Positions 36,318 through 44,100 of a stretch of DNA of 64,000 nucleotides are shown here, one piece after another. The first letter of the stretch is position 1; each line of letters opens with the position of its first letter. Below the pieces are notes generated by a model. It searched no databases. It saw only the letters and a program-made list of their open reading frames with translations, and was not told the DNA's origin. Source of the stretch: JANLVJ01 sp031363945 (GTDB lineage: Bacteria; Bacteroidota; Bacteroidia; Sphingobacteriales; Sphingobacteriaceae); NCBI GenBank assembly GCA_031363945.1, contig JANLVJ010000084.1:1-64000 (forward strand). Reading direction: 5' to 3'. A program made the position numbers and the translations under genes.

Positions 36318-37739
36318 ATGCAGCACGAATTTATTTCGGTATTTAATATGTTTAAAATAGGCATTGGTCCTTCTAGTTCTCATACACTTGGACCATGGCG
36401 TGCAGCTGAAAGCTTTATAAAAAAACTTGCTGAAAATAACCAAGGTTGTAAATCAGTACAGGTTCATTTATTTGGTTCCCTGGCAAAAACCGGGAAAGGG
36501 CATGGTACTGATATTGCAGTTTTACTTGGTCTTAGTGGTGAAGATCCAGTTACTTTCAAAGTCGATGAATTACAAAGCCGTATTGCCAGCATTATTAGAT
36601 CTGGCCTACTCTTGCTGGGAGGTATCAAGTCTATTGATTTTAATATTGATAAAGACCTGATATATCATAAGGCAGAAAGTTTGCCATTTCATCCGAATGC
36701 GATTAGATTCAATGCTATCCTGGAGACTGGCAAATTCATCTCAGAAACATATTATAGTATAGGAGGAGGTTTTGTCATCACTGAACATGAAGAAAAAGCT
36801 GTACATGCAGGGTCTGAACCAATCTTCCAAATTGAAACATCGGCAGAACTACTGCATGCATGCCGTAAAACAGGGATGAAAATATCTGAAGTGGTTTTAG
36901 AGAATGAAAACTGCATAAGACCCGAATATGAAACCCGTGATAAACTTAAAGCCATTTGGCAGGTGATGAAAGAATGTATGTATCGTGGAGCTCATACCCC
37001 TGGTACATTACCAGGTGGCTTAAAGGTAAACCGCAGGGCCCCGGCTTTAAACAAAAGATTGCTTGGCGATAATACTTATACTGATTATGAATCATGGATT
37101 ATTGCCATTAAAGAAAGTGCAACAAGTTTCAGCGCTGTACTTGATTGGGTGAGTTGTTTCGCACTTGCCGTTAATGAAGAAAATGCTTCATTCGGAAGGG
37201 TAGTAACTGCCCCAACTAATGGAGCAGCAGGAGTAATTCCTGCAGTACTACAATACTTTCTACTATTTACCAACGTACAGGACGAAAACAAGGCAATAGA
37301 TTTTTTACTAACTGCTTCTGAAATTGGCAGTCTGTTCAAAAAAGGTTCAACTATATCTGCAGCAATGGGAGGCTGTCAGGCTGAAATAGGTGTTTCTTCT
37401 GCTATGGCAGCTGCAGCCCTAACAGAATGCCAGGGAGGAACCCAGCGTCAGGTTTTGATGGCAGCTGAAATAGCAATGGAACACCATCTTGGTATGACCT
37501 GCGATCCGATAGGCGGGTTAGTTCAGATTCCATGTATAGAAAGAAATACCATGGGGGCTATCAAAGCTATTACCGCTTCTCAACTGGCGATGCAAAGCAA
37601 TCCTGATCAGGCGAAAGTTTCACTAGATGCCGTTGTAAAAGTTATGTGGGAAACTGCACAAGACATGAATACCAAGTATAAAGAAACAGCTGATGGAGGG
37701 CTTGCAATTAATATTCCTATCAGTTTAAGTGAATGCTAG
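36318..37739 (+). CDS. sdaA: L-serine ammonia-lyase (iron-sulfur, single chain)
   Basis: I set the start at the ATG at 36318, where MQHEFISVFNMFKIGIGPSS matches the family N-terminus; a longer frame from 36294 adds eight residues. The 473-residue single-chain enzyme has SSSHTLGPWRAAESF, the beta-domain FGSLAKTGKGHGTD, and the alpha-domain TAPTNGAAGVIPA, AMGGCQAEIGVSSAMAAAAL and MTCDPIGGLVQIPCIERN. These cysteines hold the [4Fe-4S] cluster. It converts L-serine to pyruvate and ammonia in the cytoplasm. It stands alone, before the cold-shock gene. Confidence 0.95.
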   Translation: MQHEFISVFNMFKIGIGPSSSHTLGPWRAAESFIKKLAENNQGCKSVQVHLFGSLAKTGKGHGTDIAVLLGLSGEDPVTFKVDELQSRIASIIRSGLLLLGGIKSIDFNIDKDLIYHKAESLPFHPNAIRFNAILETGKFISETYYSIGGGFVITEHEEKAVHAGSEPIFQIETSAELLHACRKTGMKISEVVLENENCIRPEYETRDKLKAIWQVMKECMYRGAHTPGTLPGGLKVNRRAPALNKRLLGDNTYTDYESWIIAIKESATSFSAVLDWVSCFALAVNEENASFGRVVTAPTNGAAGVIPAVLQYFLLFTNVQDENKAIDFLLTASEIGSLFKKGSTISAAMGGCQAEIGVSSAMAAAALTECQGGTQRQVLMAAEIAMEHHLGMTCDPIGGLVQIPCIERNTMGAIKAITASQLAMQSNPDQAKVSLDAVVKVMWETAQDMNTKYKETADGGLAINIPISLSEC

Positions 37740-37780
37740 AACGAATTAAATAAAATAATTAATAAAAATTGCCCGGTAAC

Positions 37781-37811
37781 TAAATTATTTGTATTATTGC
37801 TAAATAATTTA
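37781..37811 (+). promoter_or_regulatory. Inverted repeat in the cold-shock gene leader
   Basis: TAAATTATTT (37781-37790) and AAATAATTTA (37802-37811) are perfect 10-base arms with an 11-base loop. The structure lies 17 bases before the csp start. It could be a weak terminator of sdaA, an RNA thermo-structure of csp, or an operator. Confidence 0.35.
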
Positions 37812-37827
37812 TTAAACAATAAAAATA

Positions 37828-38019
37828 ATGCAATCAGGTACAGTAAAATTTTTCAATGAATCCAAAGGATTCGGGTTCATTAAAGCAGATGGTACAGATC
37901 AGGACATTTTCGTACATGTTTCGGGCTTAATTGACGAAATTCGCGACAACGATCAGGTAACTTTTGAAGTAGAACAAGGTAAAAAAGGCCTTAACGCCGT
38001 TAAGGTTCGGTTAGCTTAA
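37828..38019 (+). CDS. Cold-shock domain protein, CspA family
   Basis: The 63-residue protein is one complete cold-shock domain: GTVKFFNESKGFGFIKADG with RNP1 (KGFGFI) and DIFVHVSGL with RNP2, then FEVEQGKKGLNAVKVRL. It binds single-stranded RNA and DNA and melts RNA secondary structure. It has its own strong terminator at 38049-38073 and is probably a single-gene unit. Confidence 0.96.
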   Translation: MQSGTVKFFNESKGFGFIKADGTDQDIFVHVSGLIDEIRDNDQVTFEVEQGKKGLNAVKVRLA

Positions 38020-38048
38020 TATTAATTATTGAACTTAATGACCTTTTC

Positions 38049-38073
38049 AAGCCCCTATGCAGGGGCTTTTTTT
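38049..38073 (+). terminator. Intrinsic terminator of the cold-shock gene
   Basis: AAGCCCC (38049-38055) and GGGGCTT (38062-38068) form a 7-base-pair GC-rich stem with the loop TATGCA and a run of seven T. It lies 30 bases after the csp stop. An ATG at 38057 in its loop begins a longer frame of the next gene and should not be used as a start. Confidence 0.9.
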
Positions 38074-38083
38074 ATGTAATAGT

Positions 38084-39421
38084 ATGTCGAATTTACTGAT
38101 CATTGATGATGAAGATAAACTTCGTTCGCTTCTTAAAAGAATTCTTGAACTAGAAGATTATCAGGTTTATACAGTAGGTAATGCACAGGCAGCACTAACC
38201 TTACTGCAAAAAGAATCAATTGATGTAGTGTTGAGTGACGTAAAGTTACCAGATATGAATGGGCTTGATTTACTTGAACAAATCAAATCTCTTTACCCGT
38301 CTATTGAAGTAGTCATGCTTACAGCTTATGGCACAATCGATGATGGTGTCATGGCAATAAAAAAAGGCGCTTTCGACTATATCACTAAGGGTGATGATAA
38401 TGACCGAATAATTCCCCTGATTAAAAAAGCAACAGAAAAGTCACTTTTACAACAGCAGGTTTTAAAACTTGAAAACAGAATTTATCATAAATTCAGTTTT
38501 GACAGTATTTTAGGAAATTCATTATTGCTGAAAACTGCAATTTCACTGGCAAAAAAAGTTGCTGTAACCTCAACAACAGTAATGTTACTGGGTGAAACCG
38601 GCACCGGAAAAGAAGTTTTTGCCCAAGCGATACATGCCGCATCAAACCGGAAAAATAAAAACTTTGTTGCCATTAATTGTAGTGGATTTTCACGGGAAAT
38701 TATGGATAGTGAACTTTTCGGTTACCGTGCAGGCGCTTTCACTGGAGCCACCAAAAATACAAAAGGACTGTTTGAAGAAGCCGATCAGGGAACTATGTTC
38801 CTTGATGAAATTGGTGAATTGCCACTAGAAGTACAGGCTAAATTATTAAGGGTGTTAGAAAGTGGAACATTTTTAAAGGTTGGAGATACTCAGGAAAAAA
38901 AGGTTAATGTTCGCCTGATCACTGCTACCAACAGAGACCTAAAAAAAGAGGTCAAAGAAGGCCGGTTTCGAGAAGATCTTTATTTTCGAATCTGCACATT
39001 TAGCATTGAGTTACCCTCACTTCGTGAAAGAAAAGAAGATATCGTTTTGCTGGCTAATTTTTTTGCTTTCGAGTATGGTAAAAAACTGGGCATACCTATA
39101 AAACAACTTGCTCAGGATTTTCTAGACCGGATAATCGAACATGCCTGGAAAGGTAATATTCGTGAACTCAAAAATATAATGGAACGATCGGTCATACTTT
39201 CAGAAGAAGGCATTATCACCGCTAAGTTTTTACCCGAAGATATTCGTAATTCTTACCTCCCGCTAGCAATTGCTCAAATTGATTTGGCCAGCATAGAGGC
39301 TTTACATATATCAGATATTTTACGATTAACAAATGGCAATAAGGCAGAGGCGGCCCGAATTCTTAAAATTGGGATAAGCACCCTTTACCGGAAAATCGAG
39401 GAATTCGGAATCATTTCCTGA
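38084..39421 (+). CDS. Sigma-54-dependent response regulator (NtrC/AtoC family)
   Basis: I take the ATG at 38084; the longer frame starts inside a terminator loop. The 445-residue protein has a receiver domain with the phospho-acceptor Asp52 (VVLSDVKLPDMNG). The AAA+ domain shows GETGTGKEVFAQAIH, ELFGYRAGAFTGATKN with an intact GAFTGA loop for sigma-54 contact, and GTMFLDEIGELPLE. A Fis-type helix-turn-helix follows (NGNKAEAARILKIGISTLYRK). It lies 198 bases before the kdp genes, and no KdpE homologue is in the window. I infer that it activates the kdp promoter at 39558. Confidence 0.94.
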   Translation: MSNLLIIDDEDKLRSLLKRILELEDYQVYTVGNAQAALTLLQKESIDVVLSDVKLPDMNGLDLLEQIKSLYPSIEVVMLTAYGTIDDGVMAIKKGAFDYITKGDDNDRIIPLIKKATEKSLLQQQVLKLENRIYHKFSFDSILGNSLLLKTAISLAKKVAVTSTTVMLLGETGTGKEVFAQAIHAASNRKNKNFVAINCSGFSREIMDSELFGYRAGAFTGATKNTKGLFEEADQGTMFLDEIGELPLEVQAKLLRVLESGTFLKVGDTQEKKVNVRLITATNRDLKKEVKEGRFREDLYFRICTFSIELPSLRERKEDIVLLANFFAFEYGKKLGIPIKQLAQDFLDRIIEHAWKGNIRELKNIMERSVILSEEGIITAKFLPEDIRNSYLPLAIAQIDLASIEALHISDILRLTNGNKAEAARILKIGISTLYRKIEEFGIIS

Positions 39422-39454
39422 TAATAAGTTGAAATTATAAATTCCTTATACTTT

Positions 39455-39479
39455 CAATTTGAGCAGGCTGTTCAAATTG
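39455..39479 (+). promoter_or_regulatory. Palindrome, candidate enhancer site for the NtrC-type regulator
   Basis: CAATTTGAGCAG (39455-39466) and CTGTTCAAATTG (39468-39479) are inverted with one mismatch around a single central base. It sits about 80-100 bases upstream of the -24 element, the usual distance for an NtrC-family enhancer. It is also just after the regulator gene's stop, but it has no T tail, so a terminator role is less likely. Confidence 0.55.
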
Positions 39480-39557
39480 AACTGCTTTCCTGCATTAAAA
39501 TAAATTCCAAAGAATCATATCTGCTGATTACCAATATTTTAGCCATTAGGCTTTATT

Positions 39558-39573
39558 TGGCAATGTTTTGGCA
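39558..39573 (+). promoter_or_regulatory. Sigma-54 promoter of the kdp operon
   Basis: TGGCAATGTTTTGGCA has the -24 GG (39559-39560) and -12 GC (39571-39572) with the required 12-base spacing. It differs from the consensus TGGCACN5TTGCA at two listed positions. It is 46 bases before the first micro-ORF. The adjacent gene upstream codes for a sigma-54 activator with an intact GAFTGA loop. Confidence 0.75.
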
Positions 39574-39589
39574 TAACTATATGCCAAAA
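39566..39589 (+). repeat. Perfect inverted repeat over the -12 element and likely transcript start
   Basis: TTTTGGCATA (39566-39575) and TATGCCAAAA (39580-39589) are perfect 10-base arms with a 4-base spacer. The repeat covers the -12 element and the expected transcription start near 39583. It could be an operator or could form a hairpin at the 5' end of the message. Confidence 0.5.
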
Positions 39590-39618
39590 AAGCTTTAAGA
39601 GCTTAAATCTTTTTAAAC

Positions 39619-39702
39619 ATGATGACTTTACTATTATTTATAGCCGGGCTTGTAGCCTTTTGGCTGATTTTCAAATTCATTGACTTTTTCGAAAAAATCT
39701 AG
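39619..39702 (+). CDS. 27-residue membrane micro-protein preceding kdpF
   Basis: The frame MMTLLLFIAGLVAFWLIFKF IDFFEKI is one hydrophobic helix followed by a short charged tail. It starts at an ATG about 35 bases after the predicted sigma-54 start and ends 2 bases before kdpF. Its position, hydrophobic character and tight spacing suggest a real micro-protein of the Kdp complex or operon. I recognise no named family. It is too short for usual gene callers. Confidence 0.6.
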   Translation: MMTLLLFIAGLVAFWLIFKFIDFFEKI

Positions 39703-39704
39703 CT

Positions 39705-39782
39705 ATGATCTATTTATTTTTTATCTCGGTAGCCGTATTTGTTTACCTGATTTATGTAATTCTAAAACCCGAAAAATTTTAA
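39705..39782 (+). CDS. kdpF: KdpF, small subunit of the potassium-transporting ATPase
   Basis: The 25-residue frame is one membrane helix ending in YLIYVILKPEKF, the hallmark C-terminal sequence of KdpF (LLxKPExF). KdpF stabilises the KdpABC complex in the inner membrane. It ends 9 bases before kdpA and starts 2 bases after the preceding micro-ORF. Confidence 0.9.
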   Translation: MIYLFFISVAVFVYLIYVILKPEKF

Positions 39783-39791
39783 CTCATACTT

Positions 39792-41489
39792 ATGGAAATT
39801 TTAGGAATAGTATTAATTTTTGCGTTGGCCGTATTTCTAGCCATCCCTATGGGGCGATACATATCCAGCGTTTATGCAGGTGAAAAAACAATTCTCGATT
39901 TCATTAGCCCGGTCGAACAAAAAATTTATAAAATTTGCGGAATTGACCCGAACAGAACATTTAACTGGAAGCAAAATTTAGTTGCCCTGCTGACTATCAA
40001 CCTGGTTTGGTTTATTCCAGGTTTTTTTATACTGCTTTTTCAGGGAAAATTACCTTTCAATCCGGATGGTAACCCATCGATGAGCCCTGACCTTGCATTC
40101 AATTCGATAATAAGTTTTGTATGTAACACAAATCTTCAAGACTACTCAGGTGAAACCGGAGCAACATACCTCACCCAGGTTGGCGTTTTTATGTTTCTTC
40201 AGTTTGTTTCAGCAGCAGTCGGAATGACGGCTTTGGTGCTTGTTTTTAATAGCTTGAAAACAAAAACAACTGATAAACTGGGAAATTTCTTTGTAATCTT
40301 TACACGAACGATTACCAGAATCCTCTTACCTGTTTCAATAGTTCTGTCTGTGGTATTTGTATTCAGGGGAATGCCATCAAGTTTTGATGGAAAAGACCAG
40401 TTTATCGGGCTTCAGGGAGATACTATTAATGTATCACGAGGCCCAGTAGCACAAATGGTTTCAATCAAACAGTTGGGAACAAACGGAGGTGGTTATTATG
40501 GGGCAAATTCAGCCCACCCTCTTGAAAACCCTGATTATTTTACAAATATTATTGAAAACTGGGCATTAATGATCCTGCCCATCAGCGCTGTATTTGCGCT
40601 TGGCTTTTATCTGAAAAAGAAAAAACTATCTTATATCATCTTTGGGGTGATGACACTTGGTTTCTTATGCCTTCTGATACCCTCTGTTCAGCAGGAACTT
40701 GCCGGCAATCCTTCACTTTCAAAGTTGGGAATCAGCCAGACCCACGGCAGTATGGAAGGAAAGGAAGTGCGTATCGGCACTGCAGCTTCGGCTTTTTTTG
40801 GTATAAGTACGACAGTTGTATCATGCGGTGCTGTTAACGCCATGCATGATAGTATGACCCCCATTTCTGGTATGAACCAGATGCTGGGTATGATGGTAAA
40901 CTGTTTTTATGGTGGTAAGGGAGTCGGACTACTCAATTATTATATTTTTCTGATAATTGCTGTTTTTCTATCAGGGCTCATGGTTGGCAGAACGCCTGAG
41001 TTTATGGGCAAAAAGATTGAAGCAAAAGAAATGAAAATAGCTTCATTGATTGCCCTTCTACACCCATTTCTTATATTATCAGGTACAGCCTTTGCCACAC
41101 ACCTGCTGGTTGCCTCACCTAAAGATTATTCAGGATGGTTAAGTAACCCAGGATTTCACGGGTTTTCTGAAATGCTTTACCAGTTTACCTCATCTTCGGC
41201 CAATAATGGTTCAGCTTTTGGTGGTTTGAATGGTAATTCTCCTTTCTGGAATATTTCTACCGGATTTGTCATTCTTTTTGCCCGTTTTCTGCCAATTATC
41301 GGGCCGGTAGCCATTGCAGGGATTCTGGCTCAGAAAAAGTTTATTCCTGAATCAACCGGTACCCTTAAAACAGATACTGTCACTTTCGGTGCAATGACAT
41401 TTGCTGTTATTGTTATCCTTGCAGCCCTTGCATTTTTTCCTGCATTGGCTCTTGGTCCTATTTCTGAATATTTTACGCTAGCTAAATAA
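39792..41489 (+). CDS. kdpA: KdpA, potassium channel-like subunit of the Kdp ATPase
   Basis: The 565-residue membrane protein has ten or so helices. The selectivity-loop regions are visible: NPDGNPSMSPDLAFNSIISF with CNTNLQDYSGE, KQLGTNGGGYYGANSAHPLE, CGAVNAMHDSMTPISGM and FTSSSANNGSAFGGLNGN. The N-terminal YKICGIDPNRTFNWKQN is typical. It forms the high-affinity potassium path of the Kdp complex. The order kdpF-A-B-C is standard, with 8 bases to kdpB. Confidence 0.97.
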   Translation: MEILGIVLIFALAVFLAIPMGRYISSVYAGEKTILDFISPVEQKIYKICGIDPNRTFNWKQNLVALLTINLVWFIPGFFILLFQGKLPFNPDGNPSMSPDLAFNSIISFVCNTNLQDYSGETGATYLTQVGVFMFLQFVSAAVGMTALVLVFNSLKTKTTDKLGNFFVIFTRTITRILLPVSIVLSVVFVFRGMPSSFDGKDQFIGLQGDTINVSRGPVAQMVSIKQLGTNGGGYYGANSAHPLENPDYFTNIIENWALMILPISAVFALGFYLKKKKLSYIIFGVMTLGFLCLLIPSVQQELAGNPSLSKLGISQTHGSMEGKEVRIGTAASAFFGISTTVVSCGAVNAMHDSMTPISGMNQMLGMMVNCFYGGKGVGLLNYYIFLIIAVFLSGLMVGRTPEFMGKKIEAKEMKIASLIALLHPFLILSGTAFATHLLVASPKDYSGWLSNPGFHGFSEMLYQFTSSSANNGSAFGGLNGNSPFWNISTGFVILFARFLPIIGPVAIAGILAQKKFIPESTGTLKTDTVTFGAMTFAVIVILAALAFFPALALGPISEYFTLAK

Positions 41490-41497
41490 GCATTTAT

Positions 41498-43528
41498 ATG
41501 AAAGCAAATGCAGGTTTTGACGGGTCGATTGTTTCAAATGCTTTGAAACAAAGCTTCATCAAATTGAACCCGAAATTCATGGTTAAAAACCCGGTTATGT
41601 TCACGGTAGAAATCGGAACGGCAATCATGTTTTTCCTTGTTCTTGAAATTATTTATACACATGATAAAACTCAGGGCAGCCTAGGTTATAATATTGCCAT
41701 TTTTATTGTTCTTTTCCTGACCCTTATTTTCGCAAATTTTGCTGAAGCCCTGGCTGAAGCCAGGGGTAAAGCCCAAGCCGATAGTTTACGTAAAACACGT
41801 GAAGATACTATGGCCAAAAAAATGGATGACCAGGGAAATATCACCATGGTTAGTTCTGCCAATTTAAAGAAAGGCGATATTTATCTTGCAGAAGAAGGAG
41901 ATATGATTCCCTTAGATGGTGAGATCATTGAAGGACTTGCAACCATCGATGAATCAGCTATTACGGGTGAATCAGCTCCGGTGATCAGAGAGGCCGGTGG
42001 TGATAAATCGAGTGTTACAGGTGGTACGAAAGTTTTATCTGACCGTATTGTAGTCAAGGTAAATACCCTTCCTGGTGAAAGCTTTCTAGATAAAATGATT
42101 GCCCTGGTAGAAGGTGCATCAAGACAGAAAACCCCGAATGAAATTGCTTTGACAATTTTACTCGCTGGCTTCACCCTCATATTTGTCTTTGTATGTGTCT
42201 GTCTGAAACCGTTTGCTGATTATGCAGGTGCACCGGTTACTATTTCTGCTTTTATCTCGCTATTCGTATGTCTGATACCAACTACAATCGGAGGATTATT
42301 ATCAGCTATAGGCATAGCAGGTATGGACAGGGCATTAAGGGCCAATGTAGTAACCAAATCAGGAAAGGCAGTTGAGACAGCGGGTGACCTTGATGTACTG
42401 TTACTTGATAAAACAGGAACGATTACCATTGGTAATCGGAAAGCAACTAATTTTTATCCGGCCGATGGTATTAACCAGGATGATTTTGTTGATTGTTGTG
42501 TTTTAAGTTCTCTGGCTGACGAAACCCCCGAGGGTAAGTCAATCATCGAACTTGCTATTACTGCATATAATAAAATACCACCGGTACTACCTGCAAGTGC
42601 AGTTTTCATCAAGTTTACTGCAGAAACCAGGGCTTCAGGCATTGACCTAGAAAACGGGATAAGAATTAGAAAAGGTGCTTTTGACTCTATCAAAAAGAGT
42701 TCAGAGAAATCAGGCTATACTTATCCACCAGAAACTGAAACAGCTGTTAAAAATATCGCTTCAAATGGTGGCACCCCACTGGTAGTTTCTAAAAATGAGG
42801 TTATTCTTGGTGTGATTGAACTACAGGATATAATCAAGCCAGGTATTTCTGAACGCTTTGAACGACTGAGAAAAATGGGGGTAAAAACAGTAATGGTTAC
42901 TGGCGACAATCCACTTACAGCAAAATACATAGCCCAGAAAGCAGGTGTAGATGATTTTATTGCTGAAGCAAAGCCAGAAGATAAAATGAACTATATCAAG
43001 GCTGAGCAGGCCCAGGGAAAATTAGTAGCAATGATGGGTGATGGTACCAATGATGCCCCGGCCCTGGCCCAGGCTGATGTTGGAGTTGCCATGAATTCAG
43101 GAACTCAGGCTGCAAAGGAGGCTGGAAATATGGTCGACCTTGATAATGATCCAACCAAACTGATTGAAATTGTAGAGATTGGAAAGCAGTTACTGATGAC
43201 CAGGGGAACCCTTACAACCTTTTCAATTGCCAATGATGTGGCCAAATACTTCGCAATTGTGCCTGCACTATTCATTACGTCTATTCCTGCTTTACAGGCA
43301 ATGAACATCATGAAACTCGTAAGCCCGCAGAGCGCAATTTTATCAGCAGTTATCTTTAATGCCATTATTATTCCTCTACTAATTCCACTTGCCTTAAAAG
43401 GAGTTTCGTACAAACCTATAGGTGCTTCTGCCCTACTGCGCAGAAACCTGCTTATTTATGGTCTTGGAGGTGTAATTGTACCTTTCGTAGGAATTAAAAT
43501 TATTGATTTACTCATTAACTTGTTTTAA
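41498..43528 (+). CDS. kdpB: KdpB, catalytic P-type ATPase subunit
   Basis: The 676-residue protein has the phosphorylation site DKTGT with Asp304, the actuator IDESAITGESAPVIREAGGD, the nucleotide-binding KGAFDSIKK area, and the hinge VTGDNPLTAKYIA with MMGDGTNDAPALAQADVGVA. Membrane segments flank these in the usual P-type order. It hydrolyses ATP to power potassium uptake through KdpA. It is 8 bases after kdpA and 1 base before kdpC, which supports one operon. Confidence 0.97.
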   Translation: MKANAGFDGSIVSNALKQSFIKLNPKFMVKNPVMFTVEIGTAIMFFLVLEIIYTHDKTQGSLGYNIAIFIVLFLTLIFANFAEALAEARGKAQADSLRKTREDTMAKKMDDQGNITMVSSANLKKGDIYLAEEGDMIPLDGEIIEGLATIDESAITGESAPVIREAGGDKSSVTGGTKVLSDRIVVKVNTLPGESFLDKMIALVEGASRQKTPNEIALTILLAGFTLIFVFVCVCLKPFADYAGAPVTISAFISLFVCLIPTTIGGLLSAIGIAGMDRALRANVVTKSGKAVETAGDLDVLLLDKTGTITIGNRKATNFYPADGINQDDFVDCCVLSSLADETPEGKSIIELAITAYNKIPPVLPASAVFIKFTAETRASGIDLENGIRIRKGAFDSIKKSSEKSGYTYPPETETAVKNIASNGGTPLVVSKNEVILGVIELQDIIKPGISERFERLRKMGVKTVMVTGDNPLTAKYIAQKAGVDDFIAEAKPEDKMNYIKAEQAQGKLVAMMGDGTNDAPALAQADVGVAMNSGTQAAKEAGNMVDLDNDPTKLIEIVEIGKQLLMTRGTLTTFSIANDVAKYFAIVPALFITSIPALQAMNIMKLVSPQSAILSAVIFNAIIIPLLIPLALKGVSYKPIGASALLRRNLLIYGLGGVIVPFVGIKIIDLLINLF

Positions 43529-43529
43529 T

Positions 43530-44093
43530 ATGAAAACCTTTGTGTTACCAGCCCTTAAATTAACACTGGTATTTATCGTCATACTGGCTATTGCATATCC
43601 ATTTTTAATTGCTGGTATAGGTAAACTTGCCCCTGGCCAGGGAAAAGGGCTGAGAATTATTAAAAATGGAAAGACAATCGGATATGAAAATGTCGGTCAG
43701 AAGTTTACCCATGACAATTATTTTAACGACAGACCGTCTGCCGCGTCTTTTAATGCTGCAGGATCTGCAGGTTCAAATAAAGGACCTTCAAATCCTGATT
43801 ACCTGAAAGATGTACAGGCGAAAATAGATACTTTTTTAAAGCATAATCCGGGAATCAAAAAATCACAAATCCCCTCAGAACTAGTCACCTATTCTGGTAG
43901 CGGTCTTGATCCTGATTTATCTCCTGATGCGGCAATGATACAGGTAACCAGGGTTGCTAATGTCAGGGGTCTGAAAGAAACAACTATCAGGCAATTAGTA
44001 ACAACACATATCGAACCTCCTTTTTTAGGCTTGTTTGGTCCAGCCAAAGTGAACGTACTCAAATTAAATCTGGCTCTTGACCAGCTTAAATAA
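43530..44093 (+). CDS. kdpC: KdpC, assembly subunit of the Kdp ATPase
   Basis: The start is the ATG at 43530, one base after the kdpB stop; a longer frame would overlap kdpB. The 187-residue protein has one N-terminal helix (LTLVFIVILAIAYPFLIAGI). It continues with IGYENVGQKFTHDNYFNDRPSAA, PSNPDYLKDVQAK and the conserved GSGLDPDLSPDAAMIQV. KdpC raises the affinity of KdpB for ATP and holds the complex together. It is followed by the kinase-less kdpD. Confidence 0.96.
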   Translation: MKTFVLPALKLTLVFIVILAIAYPFLIAGIGKLAPGQGKGLRIIKNGKTIGYENVGQKFTHDNYFNDRPSAASFNAAGSAGSNKGPSNPDYLKDVQAKIDTFLKHNPGIKKSQIPSELVTYSGSGLDPDLSPDAAMIQVTRVANVRGLKETTIRQLVTTHIEPPFLGLFGPAKVNVLKLNLALDQLK

Positions 44094-44100
44094 TCAGGGT

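Noticed and set aside
38057..38083. Upstream start of the sigma-54 regulator
   Set aside because: The ATG at 38057 lies in the loop of a strong terminator; the family N-terminus fits the ATG at 38084.
39455..39479. Terminator of the sigma-54 regulator gene
   Set aside because: The palindrome has no T tail on the plus strand and has a spacing from the promoter that fits an enhancer better, though a terminator is not excluded.
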